A stretch of 35,523 bases of DNA from Lachnospiraceae bacterium (GTDB taxonomy: Bacteria; Bacillota; Clostridia; Lachnospirales; Lachnospiraceae), in NCBI GenBank assembly GCA_022771765.1, contig JALELN010000099.1, positions 1-35,523 of the forward strand. The letters run 5' to 3'. The notes under the pieces were generated by a model. That model searched no databases. It worked only from the letters and a program-made list of their open reading frames with translations, and was not told where the DNA came from. A program made the translations under genes and the position numbers. Shown piece by piece: positions 18,729-28,890 of the stretch. Within the stretch, counting starts at the first letter, position 1, and the number at the start of each line of letters is the position of its first letter.

Positions 18729-20021
18729 ATGGAACAATATGTGATTAAGGGTGGAAACCCGTTAGTTGGAGAGGTTGAAATCGGCGGTGCAAAAAATGCT
18801 GCGCTGGCGATCCTTGCCGCGTCTATTATGGCGGATGAGACGGTCACGATTGATAATCTTCCGGATGTGCGGGACATCAATGTCCTTCTGGAAGCAATCA
18901 AGGGGATCGGGGCGATAGTAGACCGGCTCGATGCGCATACGGTGAAGATCAATGGAAGCACGATTTCCGGTATGAGTGTCGATTACGAGTATATAAAGAA
19001 GATCCGTGCTTCTTATTATCTGCTGGGAGCACTGCTCGGCAAGTACAAGAGAGCAGAGGTGGCGCTGCCCGGAGGGTGTGATATCGGAAGTCGTCCGATT
19101 GATCTGCACTTAAAAGGATTTCGTGCGCTGGGTGCTACGGTGGACATACAGCATGGTCTGATTGCGGCACAGGCAGAACATTTGAAAGGTACTCATATCT
19201 ATCTGGATAAAGTGTCAGTCGGGGCAACGATCAATATCATGATGGCGGCAGCAATGGCCGAGGGAAAGACGATCATTGAAAATGCAGCAAAGGAGCCGCA
19301 CGTTGTGGATGTGGCAAACTTCTTGAATAGTATGGGTGCAGGTATCCGAGGAGCCGGAACCGATGTGATTCGTATTGTTGGTGTGGAAAAACTGCACAAG
19401 ACCGAGTATTCGATTATTCCCGATCAGATAGAGGCAGGAACATTTATGTTTGCCGCGGCAGCGACCCGCGGAGACGTGACTGTAAAAAATGTGATTCCAA
19501 AGCATCTGGAGGCAACAACGGCAAAGCTGTTAGAGGTAGGCTGTGAGGTGGAGGAATTTGATGACGCGGTGCGCGTGGTCTGCGCAAAACGGATGCACCA
19601 CACACAGGTGACAACACTTCCGTATCCCGGATTCCCGACTGACATGCAGCCGCAGATGGCTGTAATTCTCGGAATTGCCGAGGGGACCAGCACGGTGACG
19701 GAGAGTATTTTCGAGAATCGCTTCAAGTATGTGGATGAGTTGACCCGCATGGGTGCCAATATTAAGGTGGAGAGCAACATCGCCATCATTACCGGTGTCG
19801 AGGGATATACCGGCGCAAGAGTGAGTGCTCCGGATCTGCGCGCGGGAGCAGCCCTTGTGATCGCGGGCCTGGCAGCGGAAGGCATCACCATCGTGGATGA
19901 TATATATTACGTGGAACGCGGTTATGAGCATTTTGAAGAGAAGCTTGCAAGTCTCGGTGCCCAGATCGAGAAGGTGAGCTCAGAGAAAGAAATCCAGAAA
20001 TTTACATTGAAAGTGTCATAA
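18729..20021 (+). CDS. murA: UDP-N-acetylglucosamine 1-carboxyvinyltransferase
   Basis: MEQYVIKGGNPLVGEVEIGGAKNAALAILAAS, LPGGCDIGSRPIDLHLKG, PYPGFPTDMQPQMA. Start moved from 18606 to ATG 18729 by homology. Confidence 0.96.
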   Translation: MEQYVIKGGNPLVGEVEIGGAKNAALAILAASIMADETVTIDNLPDVRDINVLLEAIKGIGAIVDRLDAHTVKINGSTISGMSVDYEYIKKIRASYYLLGALLGKYKRAEVALPGGCDIGSRPIDLHLKGFRALGATVDIQHGLIAAQAEHLKGTHIYLDKVSVGATINIMMAAAMAEGKTIIENAAKEPHVVDVANFLNSMGAGIRGAGTDVIRIVGVEKLHKTEYSIIPDQIEAGTFMFAAAATRGDVTVKNVIPKHLEATTAKLLEVGCEVEEFDDAVRVVCAKRMHHTQVTTLPYPGFPTDMQPQMAVILGIAEGTSTVTESIFENRFKYVDELTRMGANIKVESNIAIITGVEGYTGARVSAPDLRAGAALVIAGLAAEGITIVDDIYYVERGYEHFEEKLASLGAQIEKVSSEKEIQKFTLKVS

Positions 20022-20037
20022 TATGACGCATGATGAT

Positions 20038-20070
20038 AAAAACCCGTGTGGCAATGCCGCACGGGTTTTT
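20038..20070. terminator. Bidirectional terminator between convergent murA and the HD-GYP gene
   Basis: AAAAACCCGTGTGGC-AAT-GCCGCACGGGTTTTT. Confidence 0.9.
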
Positions 20071-20082
20071 GAATGTTCAAAA

Positions 20083-21249
20083 CTATACGATTGACTGTAT
20101 GTACAGTGGCGAGGATGCGAGATCAATGCAGGAACCATCGTTCAGCTGTACCAGCGGTTCGGACAGGGAATTCTGATTCAGTAAAATGATTTTTGCGGCC
20201 TGACCGTCGCTTAGAATCACGCGGTTGTTCTGATAGGTCGTTGCAATATGACGCAGGAACGTCAGCAAAAACTCGGTTTTGTATTTGTGGTAGCCGTCCC
20301 GTTCAAATTCGCGGATGACCTGGAACGGACAGAGCGGAGCGCGGTATTTGCGGGCGGCTGTCATTGCGTCGTAAACATCGGCAATAGCGACAACCATGGC
20401 AAAATCGTCTAACATGATCTCATCCACCTGCATCGGATAGCCGCTGCCATCACAACGCTCATGGTGCTGCAGGGCAGCTTTTTTGATGCGGGAATCCATT
20501 TTCAGATCCTTGATCAGGTCATATCCGGCACGGGGGTGCCAGCGAATCTGCTCAAATTCCTCGTCGGTCAGCTTCCCCTCTTTATTCAAAATCTCTGATG
20601 GGATCGTGATCTTTCCGATGTCGTGTAAAAGACCGGCAATGACAAGGTTGTCCAGATCAGAGCTGCTCCATTTCAGCCATTTGCCGAGAATTCGTGAGAT
20701 CATCGCAACATTGAGGGAATGCGAATAGACACTGTCATCGCTCGAACGCAGATTGTGAAGCATGTCAAAATACTGAATCACGGTCTGTCCCGGGGTGATC
20801 AGTGATTTGACACCCTTTAACATCTCATCGAAATCCATGGGTTTCTGCTCAAATACAAATCCTTCGAGCTGATCCCTCAGCATCTTTGTTACCATCGTTG
20901 AGTGCAGAGAATATTCCTGAAAGGATTTGCTTCGCTTGACCTTCTGTGAATAGGCAATTTCATTCTTAGGGGTCGTGATTTCGGGCTGGGGTTCTGCTTT
21001 TTGGACTTCCGGTGTTGAATGGCCGAGCTTCTGTGCCATGGCAGCCTGCAAAGCAGCCTGAATTTCCTCCTCTGTCAGAATCGAAGTCTCATCGATACAA
21101 GCTGAATCGATGCTGTAAAACTCCATGCGCGAAATTAATTGTTTGGTTAAGGTCGTTCCTGCAGGAACAAGCTCCTGCCCCCGCTTGGTTTTGACGGGCT
21201 CGGTTGTGACCATGCCCGGTTTTAAGTCAGATATCTTAATTTTCTCCAT
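20083..21249 (-). CDS. HD-GYP domain protein (putative cyclic dinucleotide phosphodiesterase)
   Basis: YSHSLNVAMI, LLHDIGKITIPSEILNKEGKLTDEEFEQIRWHP, HHERCDGSGYP. Confidence 0.92.
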   Translation of the reverse strand: MEKIKISDLKPGMVTTEPVKTKRGQELVPAGTTLTKQLISRMEFYSIDSACIDETSILTEEEIQAALQAAMAQKLGHSTPEVQKAEPQPEITTPKNEIAYSQKVKRSKSFQEYSLHSTMVTKMLRDQLEGFVFEQKPMDFDEMLKGVKSLITPGQTVIQYFDMLHNLRSSDDSVYSHSLNVAMISRILGKWLKWSSSDLDNLVIAGLLHDIGKITIPSEILNKEGKLTDEEFEQIRWHPRAGYDLIKDLKMDSRIKKAALQHHERCDGSGYPMQVDEIMLDDFAMVVAIADVYDAMTAARKYRAPLCPFQVIREFERDGYHKYKTEFLLTFLRHIATTYQNNRVILSDGQAAKIILLNQNSLSEPLVQLNDGSCIDLASSPLYIQSIV

Positions 21250-21253
21250 AATT

Positions 21254-21283
21254 GTATTATCGCATGAAAGGGAAATTTGTCAA
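21254..21283 (-). promoter_or_regulatory. Sigma-A promoter of the HD-GYP gene, immediately before ATG
   Basis: On the minus strand, TTGACA-18-TAATAC, with the -10 ending 4 nt before the start codon. Confidence 0.55.
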
Positions 21284-21409
21284 TAAAATAGTGGGCATGT
21301 TTTCCAAAAAAGCTGAAAAAAATAAAATATTCGGTTGAAATGTTATAAAAAGACAGATAGTTAAAGAATAAGATGGCAAAAAGAAAGTAGAAAAAGTAGA
21401 AATAGGGTG

Positions 21410-21438
21410 TTGACTTATACTGATAAATAGAGTATGGT
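21410..21438 (+). promoter_or_regulatory. Sigma-A promoter of metK leader
   Basis: TTGACT-17-TATGGT. Confidence 0.55.
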
Positions 21439-21465
21439 TAGGACAAACAGCATAAAATAATATCC

Positions 21466-21607
21466 CTTATTCAGAGTGATGGAGATACATAGGATCTGTG
21501 AAGTCACGGCAACCCCATGATTGGAAGGTGCCAACCTGAGCGAGAAATCGAACAATAAGAGGATTTGATACCGCAATCAATCCGCTTATTTCAAGTGGAT
21601 TTTTTTT
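21466..21607 (+). ncRNA. SAM-I (S-box) riboswitch with terminator
   Basis: Aptamer CTTATTCAGAGTGATGGAG...GTCACGGCAACCCC...AAGGTGCCAACC...GAGAAATCGAACAATAAG. Terminator AATCCGCTT-ATTTC-AAGTGGATT-TTTTTT. Located upstream of metK. Confidence 0.95.
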
Positions 21608-21665
21608 ATGGCATGTTTATCTTGACTATATGTTTATTTTACGATTCCAAGGAGGAAATAAGATC

Positions 21666-22847
21666 ATGGAAAAATTATTGTTTACTTCAGAGTCAGTGAC
21701 CGAAGGACATCCCGATAAGGTATGTGACGCTGTCTCTGACGCAATTCTTGACGCTTGTATGGAGCAGGATCCGATGAGTCGTGTGGCGTGTGAGACTGCA
21801 TGCTGTACCGGTTTTGTACTCGTGACCGGCGAGATCACGACAAAGGCGCAGCTGGATATTCCGGCGATCGTTCGCCAGACGGTGAACGAGATCGGATATA
21901 ACGACGCAAAGACCGGGTTTGACGGAAATACCTGTGCAGTGATGGTTGCCCTTGACCGGCAGTCTACAGACATTGCGATGGGTGTGGATAAGGCACTGGA
22001 GGCAAAGAAGGGCGATCTTACGGATGATCTTGATACCGGAGCCGGTGATCAGGGAATGATGTTTGGTTATGCAACCAACGAGACAGAGGAGTATATGCCG
22101 TACCCGATTTCTCTGGCTCACAAGCTGGCACATCAGCTCACAAACGTGCGCAAAGACGGCACTTTGAAGTATCTGCGTCCGGACGGAAAAACACAGGTTT
22201 CCGTAGAGTATGACGAGAACGGCAAGCCGAAGCGTTTAGAGGCAGTTGTACTGTCCACCCAGCATGACGATGATGTGACCCAGGAGCAGATTCACGAGGA
22301 TATTAAAAAATATGTGTTTGATCCGGTTCTTCCCATTGAGTTGATTGATGAGAAGACAAAGTTCTTTATCAATCCGACCGGCCGTTTTGTGATCGGAGGA
22401 CCCCACGGAGACGCAGGTCTCACCGGACGCAAGATCATTGTCGACACTTATGGCGGCTATGCGCGTCACGGCGGCGGGGCATTCTCAGGAAAGGATTGCA
22501 CAAAGGTAGACCGTTCCGCGGCATATGCGGCTCGCTATGTGGCTAAGAATCTGGTTGCAGCCGGACTGGCTGATAAGTGTGAGATTCAGTTGTCTTATGC
22601 CATCGGTGTCGCACAGCCCACTTCCATCATGGTAGATACCTTTGGAACAGGAAAACTGGCAGACGACAAACTGGTTGAGATCGTGCGTGACAATTTTGAT
22701 CTGCGTCCGGCGGGAATTATCAAGATGTTAGATTTGCGCAGACCGATCTACAAGCAGACGGCAGCATACGGACATTTCGGAAGAACCGATCTGGATCTGC
22801 CCTGGGAGGCTCTTGATAAAGTCAATGTATTAAAGGCTTATTTATAA
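21666..22847 (+). CDS. metK: S-adenosylmethionine synthetase
   Basis: [66 protein letters not shown] 21666 after GGAGG. Confidence 0.98.
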   Translation: MEKLLFTSESVTEGHPDKVCDAVSDAILDACMEQDPMSRVACETACCTGFVLVTGEITTKAQLDIPAIVRQTVNEIGYNDAKTGFDGNTCAVMVALDRQSTDIAMGVDKALEAKKGDLTDDLDTGAGDQGMMFGYATNETEEYMPYPISLAHKLAHQLTNVRKDGTLKYLRPDGKTQVSVEYDENGKPKRLEAVVLSTQHDDDVTQEQIHEDIKKYVFDPVLPIELIDEKTKFFINPTGRFVIGGPHGDAGLTGRKIIVDTYGGYARHGGGAFSGKDCTKVDRSAAYAARYVAKNLVAAGLADKCEIQLSYAIGVAQPTSIMVDTFGTGKLADDKLVEIVRDNFDLRPAGIIKMLDLRRPIYKQTAAYGHFGRTDLDLPWEALDKVNVLKAYL

Positions 22848-22881
22848 AATTTTTAGAAATGTTCAGGTGAAAACATGTTAT

Positions 22882-22914
22882 AATAGGATTGGCATAGAGA
22901 GCCAATCCTATTTT
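22882..22914 (+). terminator. Rho-independent terminator of metK
   Basis: AATAGGATTGGC-ATAGAGA-GCCAATCCTATTTT. Confidence 0.85.
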
Positions 22915-22955
22915 GCATCACAGGAAATTCGATGGAATGACGGAGTGACCGAGGA

Positions 22956-24461
22956 ATGAAACAACGAACAAGACTTTTAATCGCTTTCTGCACAATTATT
23001 TTTGTGCCGATTGTGCTCGTGGGGGTTGCATTTTACAGCTTCCGTCACATTCAGATGAAGGAACTGCAGGAAAATTATGGCATAGAGGCAACCGATTACA
23101 CCTATCTTTTGAATACGGTGCAGCTGTTAAATCGCTATACGGAGGAAAATTTTGAGACGCTTCTGGAGTTGGCGGACACCAATCCGGAGCAGCTGGAGGA
23201 TGTGACATATCTGAAGCAGGTGGATGAGGCGCTGGCAGACAAGAATTCGTACCTTCTGGTGCGCAAGGGCGCTGATATTTATTTCCTTGGCGGAGATAAA
23301 GGATATACGGTTCCGGCCTATCTGCCGGAATATGTCGGAGGCAGCAGCGAGCAGGATCTGGGTGTCTATGTGGATAATGCGGATCATGCTCTGATCAAGC
23401 AGGTGGATTTCCTTTTTTCCGACGGCGCGGAGGGAAGTGCATTTATTATCAGTAATGTCCGGGAAATGATACCGGAGATGAAAAAGATGATTATTGATAT
23501 GGTTGTTTCCGTAGTGCTGATTTTGATTTTTACCGCCAGTATGATGGCAATCTGGATCTATAGCGGGATGATCAATCCCATCCGAAAGCTGCAGATTGCG
23601 ACTAAAAATATTATGGAGGATAATCTGGATTTTACAATAGAGGCGGAGACCAACGATGAGATCGGAGAGCTCTGCCGGAATTTTGAGGAGATGCGGAAAC
23701 GCTTAAAAGACTATTCGGAGGAGCGTTTAAATAACGAAAAGCAGAGCCGCGAGCTGATCAGCAATATTTCTCATGACCTGAAAACACCGATTACGGCCAT
23801 CCGTGGATATGTGGAAGGCATCATTGACGGTGTTGCGGATACACCGGAAAAAATGGATCACTACATCAAAACGATCTATAACAAGACGAATGAGATGACG
23901 CGTCTGGTCAATGAGTTGACGCTTTATTCACAAATCAATACAAACCGGATCCCGTATAACTTTAATAAGATCAATGTGTCGGATTATTTCAGAGATTGTG
24001 TGGAGGAACTGTCGATCGAACTGGAATCGAAAAATGTATCGCTTCAGTACATGAATTATGTGTCGGATGACGTTGTGATCATCGCTGATCCGGAGCAGCT
24101 GGGGCGCGTGATCAACAATATTATCAGTAATACGCTGAAATATCTGGATAAGCCACAGGGCTTGATCCATATGCGCATCAAGGACGTGGGGGATTTCATA
24201 CAGGTTGAGATTGAGGATAATGGGCGCGGGATTGCTGCCAAGGATTTGCCATACATTTTCGACCGCTTTTACCGGGCGGACGCGTCGCGCAATTCCGCCA
24301 CCGGCGGCAGCGGTATCGGGCTGTCCATTGTGAAAAAGATTATTGAGGATCACGGCGGAAAAATATGGGCGACTTCCAAACCCGGAATTGGTACGATCAT
24401 GTATTTCGTGATTCGCAAATATCAGGTGGCGGAGCCGTCGGTGGAAAGTACGGACGAATAG
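22956..24461 (+). CDS. Membrane sensor histidine kinase (HAMP, HisKA, HATPase)
   Basis: Two TM segments flank an extracellular region; NISHDLKTPITAIRGYVEGI H-box; GSGIGLSIVKKIIEDHGGKIW G-box. Confidence 0.95.
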   Translation: MKQRTRLLIAFCTIIFVPIVLVGVAFYSFRHIQMKELQENYGIEATDYTYLLNTVQLLNRYTEENFETLLELADTNPEQLEDVTYLKQVDEALADKNSYLLVRKGADIYFLGGDKGYTVPAYLPEYVGGSSEQDLGVYVDNADHALIKQVDFLFSDGAEGSAFIISNVREMIPEMKKMIIDMVVSVVLILIFTASMMAIWIYSGMINPIRKLQIATKNIMEDNLDFTIEAETNDEIGELCRNFEEMRKRLKDYSEERLNNEKQSRELISNISHDLKTPITAIRGYVEGIIDGVADTPEKMDHYIKTIYNKTNEMTRLVNELTLYSQINTNRIPYNFNKINVSDYFRDCVEELSIELESKNVSLQYMNYVSDDVVIIADPEQLGRVINNIISNTLKYLDKPQGLIHMRIKDVGDFIQVEIEDNGRGIAAKDLPYIFDRFYRADASRNSATGGSGIGLSIVKKIIEDHGGKIWATSKPGIGTIMYFVIRKYQVAEPSVESTDE

Positions 24462-24471
24462 GAGGCTTGAG

Positions 24472-25161
24472 ATGAAGAAAATACTGATTATTGAGGATGA
24501 ACCATCAATCGCAGAACTCGAAAAGGATTATCTGGAGCTGAGTAATTTTGAGGTTCAGATCGAACAGAATGGACGTGTTGGTTTGAAACGCGCACTGGAA
24601 GAAGAATTTGATATGTTTATACTCGATTTAATGTTACCCGACATGGATGGATTTGATATATGCAGGGAGATTCGGAAAGAGAAAAATGTTCCGATTCTCA
24701 TGGTGTCTGCCAAGAAGGATGACATTGATAAGATTCGTGGGCTGGGGCTTGGAGCGGACGATTATATCACCAAACCTTTTTCGCCGAGTGAGCTGGTGGC
24801 GCGTGTGAAAGCGCATCTGGCACGTTATGAGACGCTGACTTCTGCCGATTTGACGAAGAATGATGAGATCAAGATCCGGGGTATCCGGATTGACAAAACT
24901 GCGCGCCGCGTGTGGGTCAACGATGAAGAAAAAGCCTTTACGTCAAAGGAATTTGATTTGCTGACATTTCTTGCGGAAAATCCGAATCGGGTCTTTTCAA
25001 AAGAGGAATTATTTAGTACAATTTGGGAAATGGAACCGGAAGGAGATATAGCGACAGTTACGGTACACATTAAAAAGATTCGCGAAAAGATCGAATATAA
25101 TACCGCCAAACCGCAGTATATTGAAACTATATGGGGTGTGGGATACCGGTTCAAACTATAA
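24472..25161 (+). CDS. OmpR-family response regulator
   Basis: REC domain (FDMFILDLMLPDMDGFD) and winged-helix output (RVFSKEELFSTIWEMEPEGDIATVTVHIKKIREKIE...IWGVGYRFKL). Confidence 0.95.
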   Translation: MKKILIIEDEPSIAELEKDYLELSNFEVQIEQNGRVGLKRALEEEFDMFILDLMLPDMDGFDICREIRKEKNVPILMVSAKKDDIDKIRGLGLGADDYITKPFSPSELVARVKAHLARYETLTSADLTKNDEIKIRGIRIDKTARRVWVNDEEKAFTSKEFDLLTFLAENPNRVFSKEELFSTIWEMEPEGDIATVTVHIKKIREKIEYNTAKPQYIETIWGVGYRFKL

Positions 25162-25183
25162 TACATGACAGGAGGGATAGCGG

Positions 25184-25546
25184 ATGAAAACAATACTGGT
25201 TGCAGATGACGACAAATTAAATCTGAACAATGCAATGAAGATTTTAACACCGGTGTACAAGGTAATTCCTGTACCGTCCGGAAAGATGGCATTGAATTAC
25301 CTGTCAAAAAATATTCCGGATCTGATTCTTTTGGATGTTCTGATGCCGGAGATGGATGGATTTGAAGTGATGCGACAGATCCGGGCAAATAGAGAATGGG
25401 CAGATATTCCGGTCATTTTCCTGACTGCGGATGTGAGCCCGGAGACATGCGAAAAAGGCGGCGCACTTGGTGCGGCGGGCTTTATGGCAAAGCCGCTGGA
25501 AGCGGCGCGCATGATTTCCGGCGTTGAGGCTGTGATCGGAAAATAA
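25184..25546 (+). CDS. Stand-alone receiver-domain protein
   Basis: 120 aa, REC only: ILVADDDKLNL, DLILLDVLMPEMDGFEVM, VIFLTAD, MAKPLE. Confidence 0.9.
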   Translation: MKTILVADDDKLNLNNAMKILTPVYKVIPVPSGKMALNYLSKNIPDLILLDVLMPEMDGFEVMRQIRANREWADIPVIFLTADVSPETCEKGGALGAAGFMAKPLEAARMISGVEAVIGK

Positions 25547-25633
25547 TGGAAAATTATTGATTTCGTCCATACATAGACAAAGGCGGATAGAACTTCCAGA
25601 GAGATTTTATGGCGCAGCGTACATACTACCTAT

Positions 25634-26740
25634 ATGAGCGGACGAAATAAAAACGGGAATATTTTTCAATGGTATCAATGGATCAGACTGATAGGGATTA
25701 CCCTGGCGGTATATGTGATGATGGAATATGTGCTGCCGGTGGTATTCCCTTTTTGTATTGGATTTGCAGTGGCATTCATGTTGTACCCGCTGCGTAGGTG
25801 GATTCAGCGCAGGCTGCGCCTGAAACGCGAACTGGCGGGTTTTGTGGCATTGTTTGCCGGCATCTGCGCAGCAGTGCTGGTGGTAGGCGGTGTTTTGTAT
25901 CTGCTGCTGCTGGGCGGCAGTTATGCGGGAAAGTGCGGACTGCCGGATGTACTGCTCTCACAGGGGCGCACGATGTGGAATACCTGTTGTGACCGGCTGT
26001 ACACGCTGACCGGACACTGGGTCATGGAGCCGGATGACTATCATGTGCTGATTGACACGGTACAAAAACGCAGCTTTCGCTTTGACGCGGATGCGGTGAT
26101 GTCTAACTGGAAGCATGTGAGCGCGCAGACACTGCGGCTACTCGCTTACGTACTGGTTACGGTTGTGAGTGCTTTGCTGATGCTGGACGAGTTTGATGAA
26201 CTAAAAAGGCATGTGAGACGCATTGCCAGACGCTTGTTTCATGCCGGCTTCGGACTGACGCTGCGCAAGGTGGGCTGGACCTATGTGAAAGCGCAGGCAA
26301 TTATTATTGGCACGATTACGGGGATCTGTGTGCTGGGACTTTTAGTGGCGCGGGAGCGTTTTTGGCTTCCTGTCGGTGTGGCGATCGGTATTTGTGATGC
26401 GTTGCCTTTTCTTGGCACGGGGATCTGTTTTCTGCCGTGGGCTCTGTGGCGTATTCTGAGCAGACGGTATGTGTCGGCATTGTGGTTTGTGGCGTTGTAT
26501 ATTATCACCAGCTTTACGAGGCAGAGTCTGGAGCCGAAGCTCATCGGGGAAAAAATAGGTGTGCCGCCGCTGGCAGTACTTATCAGCGTTTATGTGGGTG
26601 TCAAAGTGTACAGCAGAGGCGGTTTTTTATTGGGCCCGGTCAGTGCTTTTTTGATCTGGCAGCTATACAGTGATGATGTGGCAATGGAGGATGCTTATGA
26701 GAGTGACGAAACAACAGACGGAGAGGATGATCTGCTATGA
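25634..26740 (+). CDS. AI-2E family transporter / YtvI-like membrane protein
   Basis: Multiple TM segments; PVGVAIGICDALPFLGTGICFLPWALW and GVPPLAVLISVYVGVKVYSRGGFLLGPV match AI-2E family C-terminal motifs. Confidence 0.85.
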   Translation: MSGRNKNGNIFQWYQWIRLIGITLAVYVMMEYVLPVVFPFCIGFAVAFMLYPLRRWIQRRLRLKRELAGFVALFAGICAAVLVVGGVLYLLLLGGSYAGKCGLPDVLLSQGRTMWNTCCDRLYTLTGHWVMEPDDYHVLIDTVQKRSFRFDADAVMSNWKHVSAQTLRLLAYVLVTVVSALLMLDEFDELKRHVRRIARRLFHAGFGLTLRKVGWTYVKAQAIIIGTITGICVLGLLVARERFWLPVGVAIGICDALPFLGTGICFLPWALWRILSRRYVSALWFVALYIITSFTRQSLEPKLIGEKIGVPPLAVLISVYVGVKVYSRGGFLLGPVSAFLIWQLYSDDVAMEDAYESDETTDGEDDLL

Positions 26741-27428
26741 GGACGCGGAGGTGATCGTAGTGCATAAGCCGCCGTTTCTTGCAGTGGAGACCCGCGATCC
26801 CAGACAGCAGGATCTGCTCACTCTGCTCATAAACCGCCGCACAGCAAGAGGAGAAGTGGCATATATAGGCGTTGTACACCGTCTGGATCAACCGGTGGAG
26901 GGTTTACTTGTGCTGGCAAAGACCAGGGAAGCGGCAGCGTTCCTAAGCAGCAGGCTTCGGGCGGGAGATTTTTCTAAGGAATATCTGGCAGTTGTGCAGG
27001 GGGTGACGGAGGAGTCCGGCACCCTTGTACATACGCTGAAGAAGGATGGAAAGACAAATACCTCTGCGGTTGTTCCTGAGGGAACTGTGGGGGGAAAAGA
27101 GGCACGGCTCAGCTATAAGCGGCTTGCTGCGGCAGATGAGAAAAGTCTGCTGCGCATCCGTCTGGATACGGGCAGGCATCATCAGATTCGTGTGCAGTTG
27201 GCCGCAATCGGACATCCGCTTGTGGGGGATGCGAAATATGGTGACAGGGGCAATGGAGGAAAAGCTGGCGGCAGCTCTGCCGGAAATGTGTGCACGCAGA
27301 CCGGACAGCCACTTGCGCTCTGCAGCTGCAGACTGGTTTTTACGCACCCACGTACAAAAGAGATCATGGAATTTCATACTCTGCCTATGGGGGCAGGCTT
27401 TGAGGAATGGAAAGGGGCACTCGGATGA
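26697..27428 (+). CDS. RluA-family pseudouridine synthase
   Basis: VVHRLDQPVEGLLVLAKT, YLAVVQG, LDTGRHHQIRVQLAAIGHPLVGDAKYG. Start 26697 after GGAGG, overlapping the upstream gene. Confidence 0.92.
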   Translation: MRVTKQQTERMICYEDAEVIVVHKPPFLAVETRDPRQQDLLTLLINRRTARGEVAYIGVVHRLDQPVEGLLVLAKTREAAAFLSSRLRAGDFSKEYLAVVQGVTEESGTLVHTLKKDGKTNTSAVVPEGTVGGKEARLSYKRLAAADEKSLLRIRLDTGRHHQIRVQLAAIGHPLVGDAKYGDRGNGGKAGGSSAGNVCTQTGQPLALCSCRLVFTHPRTKEIMEFHTLPMGAGFEEWKGALG

Positions 27429-27514
27429 ACCGGGTGCCCTTCTTTCGACATCAAATGAGTTTCAATTATATGGGAGCGTGTGTGGGGCATGCTCCACTCA
27501 CAGATAAATGGAAA

Positions 27515-28636
27515 TTAAATCGTAATTAAATTATATGCACTGGTTCCGAGGCCGATTTTTTCTGCGTGTGCAATGCAGGATTTCCACTCGGTATCAGGGT
27601 GTGTCATGTGGAAGTGATCGTGGCCTTCTTCGTTGCCCAGTTTCTCAATATTTTCGCTGAGAATGCTGCCGGCAATCGGCGGCTGTGCGTTGCACAGATC
27701 TGCACATGCCTGATCCAGGGCAACCGGATCAAAGGAAGCCAGCATGCCGACATTCGGTATGATAGGGATGTCGTTCTCTGCATGGCAGTCACAATTGGGT
27801 GACACATCGCAGATGAGCGAAACATGGAAGCACGGACGGTTCTGGCAGACAGCCAGAGAGTACTCGGCGATTTTGTAGTTTAACATCGTGATCGCATCAG
27901 CAGAATCTGTTGCGATCGCATGCTTCGGGCAGGTCGCTATACAGCGCTCGCATCCAACACATTTGTTGTGGTCGATGGTTGCCTTGCCGTTTGTGATGAC
28001 CGGAGCATCATGTGCGCAGATATTTGCACAGGCTCCGCAACCGATGCAGTTTTCCGGATGAGCAACGCTCGGCCTGCCATCACAGTGTTGCTCCTTCTTG
28101 CCTTCGCAGGAACCGCAGCCCATACCGATATTTTTCATTGCACCGCCGAAGCCGGTTGCTTCGTGACCTTTAAAGTGAGTGAGGGAGATAAAGATATCCG
28201 CATCCATGACTGCGCGGCCGATTTTAGCCTCTGTGACGTAATCCCCTTTTACCGGAACTTTTACTTCATCCGTGCCCTTTAAGCCGTCTGCGATCAGTAC
28301 ATGACAGCCGGTCTGAAGTGGTGAAAACCCGTTCACATAAGCGGTGTCAAGATGATCCAACGCGTTTTTGCGGCTGCCGACATACAAGGTATTGCAGTCT
28401 GTCAGAAACGGTTTGCCTCCAAGCTCCTTTACATAATCGGCAACTACCTTTGCATAGTTAGGGCGCAGGAACGACAGATTGCCATACTCGCCAAAGTGAA
28501 TCTTAATTGCAGCGTATTTATCCTTAAAATCAATCTGTTCAAAGCCGGCGGTTTTCATAAGCCGGTGGAGCTTCTGCAACAGGTTTTCATGTTCGGTCGC
28601 CTTGAAGGTGGTGAAATAAACAGGTGCCTTTTCCAT
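27515..28636 (-). CDS. DUF362-domain protein with two 4Fe-4S ferredoxin motifs
   Basis: CIGCGACANICAHDAP and CVGCERCIATCPKHAI, plus DUF362-like VKIHFGE...FLTDCNTLY...GHEATGFGGAMKNIGMG. Start 28636 with an AGGAGG RBS. Confidence 0.9.
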   Translation of the reverse strand: MEKAPVYFTTFKATEHENLLQKLHRLMKTAGFEQIDFKDKYAAIKIHFGEYGNLSFLRPNYAKVVADYVKELGGKPFLTDCNTLYVGSRKNALDHLDTAYVNGFSPLQTGCHVLIADGLKGTDEVKVPVKGDYVTEAKIGRAVMDADIFISLTHFKGHEATGFGGAMKNIGMGCGSCEGKKEQHCDGRPSVAHPENCIGCGACANICAHDAPVITNGKATIDHNKCVGCERCIATCPKHAIATDSADAITMLNYKIAEYSLAVCQNRPCFHVSLICDVSPNCDCHAENDIPIIPNVGMLASFDPVALDQACADLCNAQPPIAGSILSENIEKLGNEEGHDHFHMTHPDTEWKSCIAHAEKIGLGTSAYNLITI

Positions 28637-28801
28637 TATAAATGACCTCCTCTGTAAAAAAAGTAAGCTAAAGTTAAGTTTAGCGTATTGAGAGAGAAAA
28701 TACAATTTATTTTTTAATGTTGTGGAGCACCAAAGTCACTTTTTAAATCCGGAGTATGAAGAGCGGAAACAAGAAAGCAGAGGAAAATGCAGAAAATGAG
28801 G

Positions 28802-28830
28802 TTGACAATCCCCGTTTAGCGGTTATAAAA
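28802..28830 (+). promoter_or_regulatory. Sigma-A promoter of proS T-box leader
   Basis: TTGACA-17-TATAAA. Confidence 0.75.
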
Positions 28831-28890
28831 TAGGCACTAGCTGGACACAATCCTAATAAATAATAGAATAATCGTAATGATTTTGCGTTG

